A stretch of DNA of 64,000 nt from Streptomyces wedmorensis (GCF_000716445.1 NZ_JNWK01000035.1:1-64000); one strand, 5' to 3'; positions 45,224 through 54,741 are shown, counted from the stretch's first letter. The notes: generated by a model from the letters alone, not told the origin. Program-made: numbers and translations.

Positions 45224-46465
45224 TCACCCCTTCGGGCTCGGCGGCGGAGCCGTCACCGGGATGTCGAACACGTGGTCGGGGGTCACGATGCGGGTGATCG
45301 CCTGCCCGAAGAGGGTACTGGGCTCGGTGTCGTCGTGGAGGACGTCCGTGTTGAGGAGGACGACCAGGGTGGCCTGCGACTCCGGCAGATAGAGGGTGAG
45401 CGACTCGTAGCCGGGCAGGGAGCCGTTGTGGCCGATCCAGCCCTGGATGTCGAAGATGCCGAGACCGTAGCCCGCGCCGGGGATGCCCGACGGATAGGTC
45501 TTGAGGCGCTCGGCCTGGGTCTTCGGCGTCAGCAGCGTCCCGGTGGCGACCGTCCTGGCCCAGGACCGCATGTCCTGGAGGTCGGAGATCATCGCGCCCG
45601 CCGCCCAGCCCCAGGACGGGTTCCAGTCGGTGGAGTCCTCCAGCTTCCCCGAGGCGGTCTGCACCGTGTAGCCGTGGGCGTGCGGACTCGGGAAGGCGGC
45701 GTCCGTCGGGAAGACCGTGTGCCGCAGCCCCGCCGGCTCGATGACGTTCTTCTGGACGAACTCGTGCAGCGGCATGCCGCCGGCCTTCTCCACGACGAGC
45801 CCGAGCAGGATCAGGTTCGTGTTGCAGTAGTCGAACTCGGCGCCCGGCTGGAACGACACCGGGTGCTTGAAGGAGTAGGCGAGCAGCTCCTGCGGGGTGA
45901 ACGGCCGGTAGGGATCCGAGGTCAGCGCCTTGTAGAAGTCCTCGTCCGCCGAGTAGTTGAAGAGACCGCTGCGCATCGACGCGAGGTTGCGCAGGGTGAT
46001 CCGGTCGCCGTTCGGCACGCCGTCCACGTACTTCGAGATCGGATCGTCGAGGGCCACCTTGCCCCGGTCGACCAGTTCGAGCACCGCCGTCACGGTGAAC
46101 GTCTTCGTCTCGCTCCCGATCCGCATGTACAGGCCGGGGTTCATCGCCTGCCCGGTGGCCTTGTCGGCGACGCCGAACGAGCGGATGTACGTGCCCTTCC
46201 CGGGCGCGGAGAGGGCGACCGAGACCCCCGGCACGCCCGCCTCCTTCATCACGTCCTGGACCGCCCGGTCCAGCCGCGCGGCCACGGCAGGCGTAAGCTC
46301 CGGGAAGTCGGACTCGGCCGCCGGGACGGCGCCGGCCACGACGGGTGCGGGCACCGGGGGTTCGGCGGCGAAGGCGGTGCCGGCGCCGACCGGCGCGGCG
46401 AAGACGCCCAGGGCCGCGAGCGCCGCGCAGACGCGGCGGCTCCGTGGTGTGCGCGAGTACCTCAC
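45224..46465 (-). CDS. secreted class C beta-lactamase-like serine hydrolase (DD-peptidase family)
   Basis: 413 residues from GTG 46465, chosen for its GGAGG site; a TTG 27 bp upstream is in frame. A signal peptide ends near AFAAEP. The penicillin-binding fold motifs are SETK (S118, K121), YCN (Y213, N215) and HNG in GWIGHNGSLPG. Close relatives are D-alanyl-D-alanine carboxypeptidase R61-like enzymes and esterases; beta-lactam hydrolysis is possible but unproven. An LxPN-type linker is absent. Expected location is extracellular. Confidence 0.9.
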   Translation of the reverse strand: MRYSRTPRSRRVCAALAALGVFAAPVGAGTAFAAEPPVPAPVVAGAVPAAESDFPELTPAVAARLDRAVQDVMKEAGVPGVSVALSAPGKGTYIRSFGVADKATGQAMNPGLYMRIGSETKTFTVTAVLELVDRGKVALDDPISKYVDGVPNGDRITLRNLASMRSGLFNYSADEDFYKALTSDPYRPFTPQELLAYSFKHPVSFQPGAEFDYCNTNLILLGLVVEKAGGMPLHEFVQKNVIEPAGLRHTVFPTDAAFPSPHAHGYTVQTASGKLEDSTDWNPSWGWAAGAMISDLQDMRSWARTVATGTLLTPKTQAERLKTYPSGIPGAGYGLGIFDIQGWIGHNGSLPGYESLTLYLPESQATLVVLLNTDVLHDDTEPSTLFGQAITRIVTPDHVFDIPVTAPPPSPKG

Positions 46466-46618
46466 GGCGGGCCTCCTGCCGGCCGGGGACAACGCTCCAC
46501 CTTCAGGCTAGGTCGGCCGGGACGGCCGCGCGCGCCGACCCGGGAGCGCGTCTGTTACGTTGCGCCTGCCCGGCCTCAGGGCCGGCAGGAGCCCCCGGTC
46601 GAGAGGAAGAAGCACACG

Positions 46619-47290
46619 ATGGCCGTCATCCACCACACGACGATGCAGCCCACCAAGCTGGAGCTGCTGACCGCGTGGCTGCCCACGCGGTCCTGGTACA
46701 CCGAAGGGGACGGCGGGCCGCGGCCGGTCAAGGCGGGCGGGTTCCGGCTCGACGACCCGGAGGGCCAGGTCGGCATCGAGTTCATGGCGGTGGCCGACGG
46801 GACCGAGGGCGACGCCGTCGTCCACCTCGTCCCCATGACCTATCGCGGTGCTCCGCTGGAGGGAGCCGAGCACGCCCTCATCGGCACCTCCGAGCACGGC
46901 GTGCTCGGCACCCGCTGGATCTACGACGGCACCCACGACCCGGTCCTCGTCGCCCAGTTGTACGCCCTCCTCGCCGGAAACGCCGTCGCGCAGCACCAGT
47001 CGCAGGACGACACCCCGGACCCCACCGTCGTCGCCGCCTACACCCCCGACGCCGACGCCGCCGAGCTGGTCCGGGCCGCCGACGGCTCCGGCCACACCGA
47101 CATCGTCGTACGCACCCTCGGCACGCCCGACGCCACCGAACTGACCCTCCGCGTACGACGCGTCCTGCGCGCCGGAACGGACACCGCCCCGGCCGCCGGC
47201 CGGCTCACCGCCGACTGGCTGCTCCCGGACGGCACCACCGCCCGCGGCGCGTGCGTCGATGTCCTGGCGGCCGAAGGTCCGCTGGGCTAG
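46619..47290 (+). CDS. maltokinase N-terminal-cap-like (CG0192-type) protein
   Basis: 223 residues; AGAGGAAG site. The sequence ELLTAWLPTRSWYTEGDGGP and GIEFMAVADGTEGDAVVHLVPMTYRGAPL resembles the N-terminal cap of actinobacterial maltokinases and CG0192-type proteins, without the kinase domain itself. A role in glycogen/trehalose sugar phosphorylation or simply a sugar-phosphate-binding fold is possible; I cannot say which. Its stop codon shares CTAG with the stop of the convergent trypsin-like gene, so the two transcripts overlap at their ends. Confidence 0.72.
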   Translation: MAVIHHTTMQPTKLELLTAWLPTRSWYTEGDGGPRPVKAGGFRLDDPEGQVGIEFMAVADGTEGDAVVHLVPMTYRGAPLEGAEHALIGTSEHGVLGTRWIYDGTHDPVLVAQLYALLAGNAVAQHQSQDDTPDPTVVAAYTPDADAAELVRAADGSGHTDIVVRTLGTPDATELTLRVRRVLRAGTDTAPAAGRLTADWLLPDGTTARGACVDVLAAEGPLG

Positions 47291-48366
47291 ACCCAGTTGA
47301 CCTCGGCCTCGGCGAGCAGCGGGTCGTCGATCATCTCCCACAGCGGGACGGCGAAGTTGCCGGTGCGGTAGCGGCCGCCGAAGTGGAGGCCGAGGACGCG
47401 GTGGTCGGTCAGGTCGAAGACCGGGGAGCCGCTGTTGCCGCCGAGGGTGGAGCAGTCGTGCTTCATCACCAGGCCGCCCGGGGTGAACTCGGTGGCGGCG
47501 CCCGGCTGGAGGCGCTTGACGTTGTAGACGTCCATGAAGATCCGGCGCATCGACTCGGGCTCGTTGCGCCGGCCGTCCCAGGCCGGGTACCCCACCACGT
47601 ACACCGGGCGGCCCGGCACGCTCGCGGGGGCGTCCGCGGCGACCGCGAGGGGGCTGGGCAGGGCGCCGTCGGCGGACGGCTCGACCCGCAGCAGGGCCAT
47701 GTCGACGTCCGGGTGGATGCCGATGACCTCGACGACCTCGTACGGGGCCGTGGCCGCGTTCGGCACCCCGTCGACGGGCAGCTCCTCGGCCGGGTCGACC
47801 CGCGCCGACATGCCGTACTCGATCGTCCAGCGGCCGTGGCCGTCCTCGAGCCGGCTGAACTCCACGGCCACGTGACGGTTGGTCATGACCGTGCGCGGGC
47901 CCACGAGGAACGCCGTGCCGATCCAGTCGAGCCGGGGGTGCCCGGAGACCTCGACCCGGCCGACCCGCAGGAAGGACTCACGGATCGCCGTGCGGTGCCC
48001 GTCGAGCACCGACCACTCGTCCCGCTGCGGGGCGAAGTCCTGCCGCTGCACCAGGATCGCGGGACGGCCCTCCAGGAGGACGATCGCCTCCACACCGAAC
48101 GACTCGTCCGGATCCAGCTCGTCCTCGCGGTGCGCGGCCAGCTTCTCCAGGCCGCTCACCCCCGCCTCCAGGACGCGGGCCCGCTCCTCACGGGCGAAGC
48201 GGGAGATCTCCGCCGCCGGTGCCACGTCGGGGGGGAGTTCCTGCGCGGACTCGGCGATCTCCGCCTCCAGATTCGCGCGCACGCGCGCCGCGACTTCCTG
48301 CAGATCACCGAAGATCTGCTCGGTGGCCGTCGCGACCGGTGACACGTTCCGCGATCCGTTCGGCAT
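47287..48366 (-). CDS. cytoplasmic trypsin-like serine protease of the STAND island
   Basis: 359 residues with no signal peptide. An N-terminal helical region of about 85 residues (QIFGDLQEVAARVRANLEAE ... ISRFAREERARVLEAGV) precedes a chymotrypsin-fold domain: H165 in VMTNRHVAVEF, D222 in HPDVDMALLRV and S312 in TLGGNSGSPVFD. It lies 6 bp downstream of the STAND-protease gene and is surely co-transcribed. Its protease domain is of the same general type as that at the C-terminus of the neighbour. A plausible role is as a downstream, cleavage-activated effector or an executioner protease in the same pathway. ATG 48366. Confidence 0.88.
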   Translation of the reverse strand: MPNGSRNVSPVATATEQIFGDLQEVAARVRANLEAEIAESAQELPPDVAPAAEISRFAREERARVLEAGVSGLEKLAAHREDELDPDESFGVEAIVLLEGRPAILVQRQDFAPQRDEWSVLDGHRTAIRESFLRVGRVEVSGHPRLDWIGTAFLVGPRTVMTNRHVAVEFSRLEDGHGRWTIEYGMSARVDPAEELPVDGVPNAATAPYEVVEVIGIHPDVDMALLRVEPSADGALPSPLAVAADAPASVPGRPVYVVGYPAWDGRRNEPESMRRIFMDVYNVKRLQPGAATEFTPGGLVMKHDCSTLGGNSGSPVFDLTDHRVLGLHFGGRYRTGNFAVPLWEMIDDPLLAEAEVNWV

Positions 48367-48372
48367 GCTCCC

Positions 48373-51300
48373 TCACCTCGGCTTCCCGTTCGTCTGCCCG
48401 GAGGGGACCGGCCGCCCCGACTGGGCCGCCATGACCTCCTCGTACAACTCCGGCCGGAACTCACGCAGATGGGCCAGGATGCTGCTCATCTGCGTGCCGA
48501 TGTTCACGAACCGGGTCTTCCCGCCCTGGAACTCGACCTCGTCGACCTTCCGCGTCCCGCGGTGCAGTCCCACGACCGTCCAGTCGTCGAGGCAGACCGG
48601 GGAACCGGAGGAGCCGCCCCGCGTGTCGGTGAAGTACAGGATGTCGTGCTCGTCCGCCCGGTAGACCAGGTTGTTGCGCAGCGCGACCCGCTTCGGCAGG
48701 CCCCCCGGGTGCTGGATGATGTTGACCGGCACGCGCTGCCGCTCCCGGACGAGCAGCGGCCGGGTCGCGACCTTCAGCGTCGGCCGCCGCTCCTGGTCGG
48801 GTGCGAGCCGCACGATGGCGTAGTCGAGCGCCGCGTCCCAGGCGGCGAGCTCCCCGGCCGTCGCCTCGGGCGCGGCCGCCGCGTTCTCGACGAAGTCGAA
48901 GCGGGAGCGCGACATCAGCGCCTGGAGCCGCAGGTCCTCGTCGCTGACGTAGGGCCGCACGCCCGCCTCCCACGAACGGGCCATCACCACGTGGTGGTTG
49001 GTGATCAGCAGTTCCGGTGCGAGCATCCACCCCGTGCCGCCGTGCGGATACGACGGGAGGAGCGGCGCCCCCGACTCGTACGGCGGGATCCGCAGCAGCG
49101 CGACGGACGCACCGGCCCGGATGCCGCCGTGCAGGAACTCGTACGGCACGGTGTCGTCCTGGAGGACGACCTCCTCCTTCAGCTCGCCGGGCATGAGGTC
49201 GGCCGGAAGGTCGGCCTCGCCCGTGATCTCGCGCGCCACGGCGTCGAGCGCGCCCTGGAGGACGGCCCGCGGACCCGGCTCGCGGACCTGCTCGATCGCG
49301 TTGTGCAGCCAGATCTCCAGCGGCACGAGACCGTCGAGCAGCCGCTCGACGTGGTTCATCGCGTTCAGGTCGGCATGGGCCTGTTCCCGCGGGTCGTCGA
49401 TCGGTTCGAGGGTGGCCGTGAAGTAACCGGGGATGCCCCTGAGCAGCGCGGGCCGCAGGGCGCGGTCGGCCAGACCCGCCTCCATCGCCGCGTTGCGGAC
49501 CCGGACCAGCTCCGGCTGCGCCAGGAACGGCACCTTGCGCAGCGCCGCGCCCGCCGCGTTCGGCGGCGGCCGCGTCCACAGGCCCGCGCCGCCGTGCCGG
49601 GGACGCGGTCCGGCCAGGGGGCCCGGCTCCGCACCGGCCGGTGCGGAGCCCTCGGCGGCGGGGCCGTGCGGCCCCGAGTCCATCGCGGAGGCAACCCCGA
49701 TCAGCAGGTCCCCGCTGCCGTCCCGCAGGGTCAGCGCCTGCCGGGCCACGCCGTCCAGGGTGCCGCGCCCTCGCGCCTCCCGCAGGTACCGCTCGATCAG
49801 GTCGAGGTCGGGACGGTCCGCGTCCGGAGCCGGATCGGGCTCGCCGGCCGCGGACGCCATGATCCGGGCCAGCGGCCCGAGCAGCCCCGGCTCGTCGGTC
49901 AGGGTGGTGTCGATCCAGCGGGCGAGCTCCGTGATGACGGCCTCCTCGTCCGCCGGGAGCCCCACCAGACGCAGCGTGTGCTCCAGGAGCCGAGGGTCCG
50001 CCCGGCAGGCCGTGGCCGCCGCCGTACGGGCCAGGGACGGCTGCCGTGCCAGGTCCGCGTCCGGCATGCTCCGCAGGGTCCGGGCGAGCCGCTCCTCGGC
50101 CGGAGCGGCGTCCACGTCGGCCAGCGCGGCCAGCCGGGACCGGGCGACCAGGACGCCCAGGGACTCGTACCGGAGCCCGAGGCCCGCCGCCAGCTCCTCC
50201 GCCTCCTGGAGGTCGCGGTCGGCGTCCGCGAAGTCGCCCGCGTCCTGCGCGAGCCGCGCCGACAGCTGGAGCAGTTCGAGCTGGGTCTCGGCGCAGCCCG
50301 CCTCCTCCGCCCGGTCCACGGCCCGCTCGGCGCCCTCACGGGCCTCCGCCGACCGGCCGGAGCGGGCGAGGGTCTCGGCGAGCAGCGCGTGCAGCCTGCT
50401 GCACGGCGTCCACGGCCGCCGCTCGGCCAGCCGCTGCGCCGCCACCTCCACGTACCCCTGGGTGAGCAGGTCCTCCACTTCGCGCGCGGCGATCCGCTCC
50501 CAGTCCTCCTGGTCGGCCTCGGTCATGATCTGGTCGGGCACGTGGCCGCCGATCCGGCCGAGGAGGAACGCCGCCGAGCGGTGCGACATCTCCCGGTGCG
50601 TCGACCCGCCCAGGTGCGGAGCCACTCCAGGCTCCCAACGCGCCTCCACCGCACGGGGGTTCTCGCCGAGCCGGAGCCGGTGGTAGATCTCCTCGGCGCG
50701 GGCCCGGGCGCCCTCGCGGGCCGCGTAGTAGGCGACCGCCCTGCGGTCCACGGCGCGCATCAGATCGGTCCGCGCCCGGTCCGAGAGGCGCAGCATGATG
50801 GCCCGCAGGTCGGCCCGGTGCCGGATGGCCTCCGGTCCGGCGGACTCCATCAGGTCGACCCGGGAGGTCAGCAGGCCGTAGAGTCGCCGTGCCTCCGCCG
50901 CGGTGTCCACCCGGAGGCCCGCGGGCCCCGCCAGCACCTCCCGGACCAGGTCGGGGGTGATGAACCGGAGTGCCAGACCCGCCTGGACGAGCGCCCGGAC
51001 GTCGTCCTCCGCGATGTGGTTGAGGAGCCGGTCGTACAGCGTGCCCTGGATCAGCATCTGGTCGACCTGCCGGTCGAAGTACCGCCGCCGGGAGGGCAGT
51101 CCGCGCAGCAGCTCGCCGAGCGAGGAGGAGTCGGTGCCGAGCGCGACCGCCGTGCGGGCCGCGAGCCGCAGACTCAGCGGATGACCGCCGATCCGGTCGG
51201 CGAGGGCCTCGGCGAGCGGCTCGTCGTCCACCCCGGACGACATCAGCAGGTCCACCGAGGCATGGTGGTCCAGCTCGGTGAGCTCCATCGAGCGGGGGGT

Positions 51301-53709
51301 GAGGATCCGGGCCGGATGGTCGATCGGCGCGCGGCCGGAGACGATGAACCGCAGGCGGGAGTAGGCCGCGCGCAGCGCGGTCCAGATCGCCCACATGCGC
51401 GCCATGACGGGGGAGCCCCGGTACTGGGCCTCCTCGAAGGAGTCGACGACGACGAGGAACGGCGGGGCCGTTTCGCCCGGGGCCGGCCGGACGGCCCCGG
51501 CGACCAGGGACGCGGCCCGGTGGGCGAGTTCCTGTTCACGGGCGCTGGCCCGGGCGTGGAAGTCGGCGGAGTAGTCGCGGCCCATCGTGGCGCGCGCCCC
51601 GCCCAGCTGGTACAGGTCGTCGAGTTCGTTGCGCTCGCCGCGCTGCACGGCCGCGGTCCGCTCGCACTCGTCCGCGAGCGCGTCGAACTCGGCGCGGGAC
51701 GCGGGATACTGGATGCCCAGTTGCCGGGCCGCCTCCGCGATCACGGTGGCCGGCTCGTGGATGGAGAGCGTCGGACGGGCGAAGTCGATGTAGACGAAGG
51801 GGAATCCGTCCGGTGAGGCGGCCATCGCGTCGACGAGGAACTTGGCGAGCAGCGTGCTCTTGCCGATGCCGCCCACCCCGTACAGCAGCACGGGCGGCTC
51901 CGCCGGCTCCTCGGGCAGCGCCAGATAGGCGTGCAGGGCGTCGAGTTCGGCGGTGCGGCCGTGGAAGGTCCCCCGGATCAGCCGATGCATCGGCTGGAGC
52001 AGCCGGGCCTTCTCCAGCCGGTGCTGGACGTCGTCGACGGCCGGCAGGCCGGTCACGCCCGGCACCCGGCTCAGCCACAGGACGGCCTGAAGGGTGTCGG
52101 AGAGCTCCTCGACCGGGTCCTGGACCGGGGGAGGGGGCAGGCCGTCGAGCGGGTGGCCGGCCGCCTCCGTGCCGACCGGGAGGCCGCCGGTGAGCAGCGC
52201 CAGGGCGGCGCGTTCCGGGCCGGGGCCCGGAGGACGCAGGCCGATGTTGCTCCGCAGGACGCGCAGCGCGGACGCCGGCCCCGCGAGGCCCGCGAGCGTC
52301 GTGTCGCGGACCTCCGGCTTGAGCGTCCACACCGTGGTCGGCGCGCCCTCGGGGCACGGCAGGCCGGTGCAGTCGTCGACCAGTTCGAGTACGGCCCGGC
52401 CGGTGGGCAGCTCCTCGTCCGGCAGGCGCAGCCGTGCCGGGTCGAACTCCTGGAGCAGGCAGGCGGCCTCGCGGTACGACCTGCGCAGGTCGGGCAGGGC
52501 GGTGGCGGGCGCCGCGAGACTGGTGCGCAGCGCGTCACGGAGCAGCGGTCCGGCCGCCCCGGGCCGCGGTGCCGAGGTCGGTGGCAGCGCCCGGCGGAGC
52601 CGTACGACGTCCTCCACGGCCGTGCACACCCGACGCATGTAACTGTCGCCGTTCGAGGGCGCGTCGACGGCCCGGAGCACCTCGGCGACGGCCGTCTCCG
52701 TCAGCTCGCCGGCGGCGTCCTCCTGTCCCGGGGGCAGCGTGTCGGTGAAGAACTCGCTGAAGAAGGCCCGCAGGTCACCCTCCTCCACCAGACGGGTGGT
52801 GTCACGGCACTCGTTCTTGCGTATCTCGTAAGGGAGTTGGCGCATCGACGACGCGTAGCCGAGCAGCACGAGACGGGGCACGGTCTCGGCCCGCACCGGC
52901 GTGTGCTCGTACACGGCCCGGGCGAGGACGCCGATGCAGTCCCACACGTCCGACTGCGGGTCCAGCCGGTCGCAGTCGTCCAGGACCAGCCAGAACCGCT
53001 CCTCGGCCGCCGTCGCGCGCGCGACGATCCGGTGCGCGGCGTCCTCGAAGCACGGCAGTGGATCGTTCAACCGTGTGGGGTTCAACAGGACCTCGTCGGC
53101 CCCGGGCCCCGACACGAACGCCGCGAGCCGCTCCATCAGCCGCGCGGCCGTGGACGTGCGGGACAGCGTCACCCGCACCGGACGGAAGCCGCAGTGCTGG
53201 CCCAGGTGCCGGATGAGCTCGTAGGTGTACGACCGCCCGCTGTCCGGCGGACCGTCGACGACCAGCACCGTCTGCTCCGGATCGGCCAGGAAGCCCCGCA
53301 GCTTCTCCCGCAGTTCGCTGCGGTCCAGGAACGCCGCCGTCCCGTGCTTCAGGAGCAGACTGTCGAACGGGTCCCGCGGCGACCGCCGCAACCGCTCGTC
53401 CTCCCGCAGCCGGGTGAGCAGGTTGCGCGCCTCCGCGCCCTGCTCGAAGGCGTGCGGGTGGTCGATCGCCGCCAGCGCGTCGAGACCGGCGAGCACGGCC
53501 AGCAACCGCCGCTGATGCGCGATGTCCCTCCGGGCCGCCGCCACCACCAACAGCGCGTTCCTGTCCGCGTCCGGCGTCAGCGGCAGGTCCTCCACGAAGT
53601 CCGCGGGCAGGCCCGCGCGGAGCAGTCGTTCCCGCGGCTCAGGGGTGTCCAGGAGGTGGTCCCGTACCCAGCTGGCCACGAGCCCCCACTCCGTCTCGGT
53701 GAGAGGCAT
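48373..53709 (-). CDS. giant two-ATPase STAND-like protein with EAD1-like segment and C-terminal trypsin-like protease
   Basis: 1778 residues from ATG 53709 (AGGTGC site); in-frame starts upstream at 53775 and 53802 are less likely. Order: N-terminal helical adaptor-like domain (1-95); ATPase region 1 with GPPDSGRS (153-160) and LVLDDCDRLD (241-250); ATPase region 2, a STAND/NACHT-like module with GVGGIGKST (611-619) and FLVVVDSFEE (751-760); long helical/TPR-like repeats (about 980-1330); an EAD1-like segment (about 1398-1495: DLNAMNHVERLLDGLVPLEIWLHNA); and a serine protease with H1573 (ITNHHVV), D1629 (ALDYAIV) and S1701 (RGGSSGSPV). It reads as a sensor-switch-effector in one chain: ligand binding to the repeats, ATP-driven assembly, protease release. 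P-loop 1 lacks the Lys (SGRS), so the first ATPase may be degenerate. Confidence 0.85.
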   Translation of the reverse strand: MPLTETEWGLVASWVRDHLLDTPEPRERLLRAGLPADFVEDLPLTPDADRNALLVVAAARRDIAHQRRLLAVLAGLDALAAIDHPHAFEQGAEARNLLTRLREDERLRRSPRDPFDSLLLKHGTAAFLDRSELREKLRGFLADPEQTVLVVDGPPDSGRSYTYELIRHLGQHCGFRPVRVTLSRTSTAARLMERLAAFVSGPGADEVLLNPTRLNDPLPCFEDAAHRIVARATAAEERFWLVLDDCDRLDPQSDVWDCIGVLARAVYEHTPVRAETVPRLVLLGYASSMRQLPYEIRKNECRDTTRLVEEGDLRAFFSEFFTDTLPPGQEDAAGELTETAVAEVLRAVDAPSNGDSYMRRVCTAVEDVVRLRRALPPTSAPRPGAAGPLLRDALRTSLAAPATALPDLRRSYREAACLLQEFDPARLRLPDEELPTGRAVLELVDDCTGLPCPEGAPTTVWTLKPEVRDTTLAGLAGPASALRVLRSNIGLRPPGPGPERAALALLTGGLPVGTEAAGHPLDGLPPPPVQDPVEELSDTLQAVLWLSRVPGVTGLPAVDDVQHRLEKARLLQPMHRLIRGTFHGRTAELDALHAYLALPEEPAEPPVLLYGVGGIGKSTLLAKFLVDAMAASPDGFPFVYIDFARPTLSIHEPATVIAEAARQLGIQYPASRAEFDALADECERTAAVQRGERNELDDLYQLGGARATMGRDYSADFHARASAREQELAHRAASLVAGAVRPAPGETAPPFLVVVDSFEEAQYRGSPVMARMWAIWTALRAAYSRLRFIVSGRAPIDHPARILTPRSMELTELDHHASVDLLMSSGVDDEPLAEALADRIGGHPLSLRLAARTAVALGTDSSSLGELLRGLPSRRRYFDRQVDQMLIQGTLYDRLLNHIAEDDVRALVQAGLALRFITPDLVREVLAGPAGLRVDTAAEARRLYGLLTSRVDLMESAGPEAIRHRADLRAIMLRLSDRARTDLMRAVDRRAVAYYAAREGARARAEEIYHRLRLGENPRAVEARWEPGVAPHLGGSTHREMSHRSAAFLLGRIGGHVPDQIMTEADQEDWERIAAREVEDLLTQGYVEVAAQRLAERRPWTPCSRLHALLAETLARSGRSAEAREGAERAVDRAEEAGCAETQLELLQLSARLAQDAGDFADADRDLQEAEELAAGLGLRYESLGVLVARSRLAALADVDAAPAEERLARTLRSMPDADLARQPSLARTAAATACRADPRLLEHTLRLVGLPADEEAVITELARWIDTTLTDEPGLLGPLARIMASAAGEPDPAPDADRPDLDLIERYLREARGRGTLDGVARQALTLRDGSGDLLIGVASAMDSGPHGPAAEGSAPAGAEPGPLAGPRPRHGGAGLWTRPPPNAAGAALRKVPFLAQPELVRVRNAAMEAGLADRALRPALLRGIPGYFTATLEPIDDPREQAHADLNAMNHVERLLDGLVPLEIWLHNAIEQVREPGPRAVLQGALDAVAREITGEADLPADLMPGELKEEVVLQDDTVPYEFLHGGIRAGASVALLRIPPYESGAPLLPSYPHGGTGWMLAPELLITNHHVVMARSWEAGVRPYVSDEDLRLQALMSRSRFDFVENAAAAPEATAGELAAWDAALDYAIVRLAPDQERRPTLKVATRPLLVRERQRVPVNIIQHPGGLPKRVALRNNLVYRADEHDILYFTDTRGGSSGSPVCLDDWTVVGLHRGTRKVDEVEFQGGKTRFVNIGTQMSSILAHLREFRPELYEEVMAAQSGRPVPSGQTNGKPR

Positions 53710-53792
53710 ACCGCACCTGCCCGGCGCTCTTCGCGCAGCGCCGGTCGCTCCGGCGCCGGAGGTGATCCCTTTCATCGTTCCACCGCCCCGAA

Positions 53793-53835
53793 CCGGCCGC
53801 AATCGCTGCCCCGCCGGGGCAGCGATTGCGGCCGG
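53793..53835. terminator. perfect 20-bp-arm hairpin between nuclease and STAND genes
   Basis: Arms 53793-53812 and 53816-53835 are exact complements with a 3-nt loop. It lies 3 bp after the nuclease stop codon and 84 bp before the STAND gene start. It should end nuclease transcription or strongly attenuate read-through, implying a separate promoter for the STAND-protease unit. Confidence 0.92.
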
Positions 53836-53838
53836 GGG

Positions 53839-54741
53839 TCAGGCGTGCAGCACGATGTCGTCGTACGACTCCAGCCGCCGCCACCGCTCCTCGGGGCCGC
53901 GCGCCGGCGGCAGCACGTCCACGTCCGGCAGCGGGCCGAACTCCAGCTCGGTGATCTCCGCGATGTCCGAGACAGGCACCTGGTACGTGCGGAAGGGGCC
54001 GAGCGGCGGCGGCGCGCCGGCCTTCGCGCCGGCCAGGGCCCGCTCGGCGTCCCGGCTCAGATCGGGGCTCTGGTCGAGGACGTACGCGGCGGCGGCCAGC
54101 GCTCCGTCCTGCATGAAGGCGGCCACCTTCCAGAACCGCAGCGGCACCTGGATCCCCCGGTACGGCGGGTCGGAGTCGTGGAGCACCGGGCCGGTGAGGA
54201 CCGTCAGTTTCCGGTCGTACTGGGCGGCATGGTCGAGGAGGTAGTTCTCCAGTCCTTGCCAGAGCTGTTTCCCCTGGTTGAAGACGTCGGCCTGCGGGGC
54301 GGCGTTGGTGTAGTGGAAGGTGTCGGTGTTGGCCCGGTGGGCGACGGCCGGAGAGCCCCAGACCGGGTCGAGCCGGCGGACCAGGTGGCCGCGGTCGAGG
54401 CTGTTGTTCCGGTAGACGTCGTTGCCCGCCTGGTGCTCCTCGGGCAGCCGGGGATCGAACTCCCAGACGTCGTCCCGGGGGACGTCCTCCAGGAGCTCGC
54501 GCCCCTCGATGCACACGGCCGTCGAGGCCGCGAGCCGTCTGTCGGGGCGGAACACCACGGTGAAGTGCGTGTACGGCAGGATCACCGTCGCGACCCCGTC
54601 CCGCGCCGGGACGGGCAGCGGGACGTCGGGGCCGAGGAAGGCCGCGTCGTAGCCGGTGCGGTCGGCGAGGGCGGACCGGCCGACGTCGCCGCCCCGGGCG
54701 ACGGAACCGGACGGAGGGAGCGGAGGTTCGGAAGGGTTCAT
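53839..54741 (-). CDS. NUC1-type DNA/RNA non-specific endonuclease
   Basis: 300 residues, no signal peptide. The beta-beta-alpha-metal nuclease motif DRGH (116-119, in NNSLDRGHLVRR) carries the catalytic His. The metal-site region follows as TNAAPQ (145-150) and FNQGKQLWQGLE, matching the N-x-x-PQ ... FN ... W-x-x-LE layout of Serratia/NucA/EndoG nucleases. Such enzymes degrade both DNA and RNA; EndoG is a cell-death nuclease in eukaryotes. It is intracellular here, divergent from a caspase gene 106 bp away and upstream of the STAND-protease gene, so it is a likely effector whose activity must be held in check. Which protein restrains it is not evident. Confidence 0.92.
   Translation of the reverse strand: MNPSEPPLPPSGSVARGGDVGRSALADRTGYDAAFLGPDVPLPVPARDGVATVILPYTHFTVVFRPDRRLAASTAVCIEGRELLEDVPRDDVWEFDPRLPEEHQAGNDVYRNNSLDRGHLVRRLDPVWGSPAVAHRANTDTFHYTNAAPQADVFNQGKQLWQGLENYLLDHAAQYDRKLTVLTGPVLHDSDPPYRGIQVPLRFWKVAAFMQDGALAAAAYVLDQSPDLSRDAERALAGAKAGAPPPLGPFRTYQVPVSDIAEITELEFGPLPDVDVLPPARGPEERWRRLESYDDIVLHA

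Noticed and set aside
53760..53775. GGAGGTGATCC on the plus strand near the STAND start as a ribosomal RNA fragment
   Set aside because: Only about 11 bases match the complement of the 16S 3' end, with no flanking rRNA similarity. It is coincidental.
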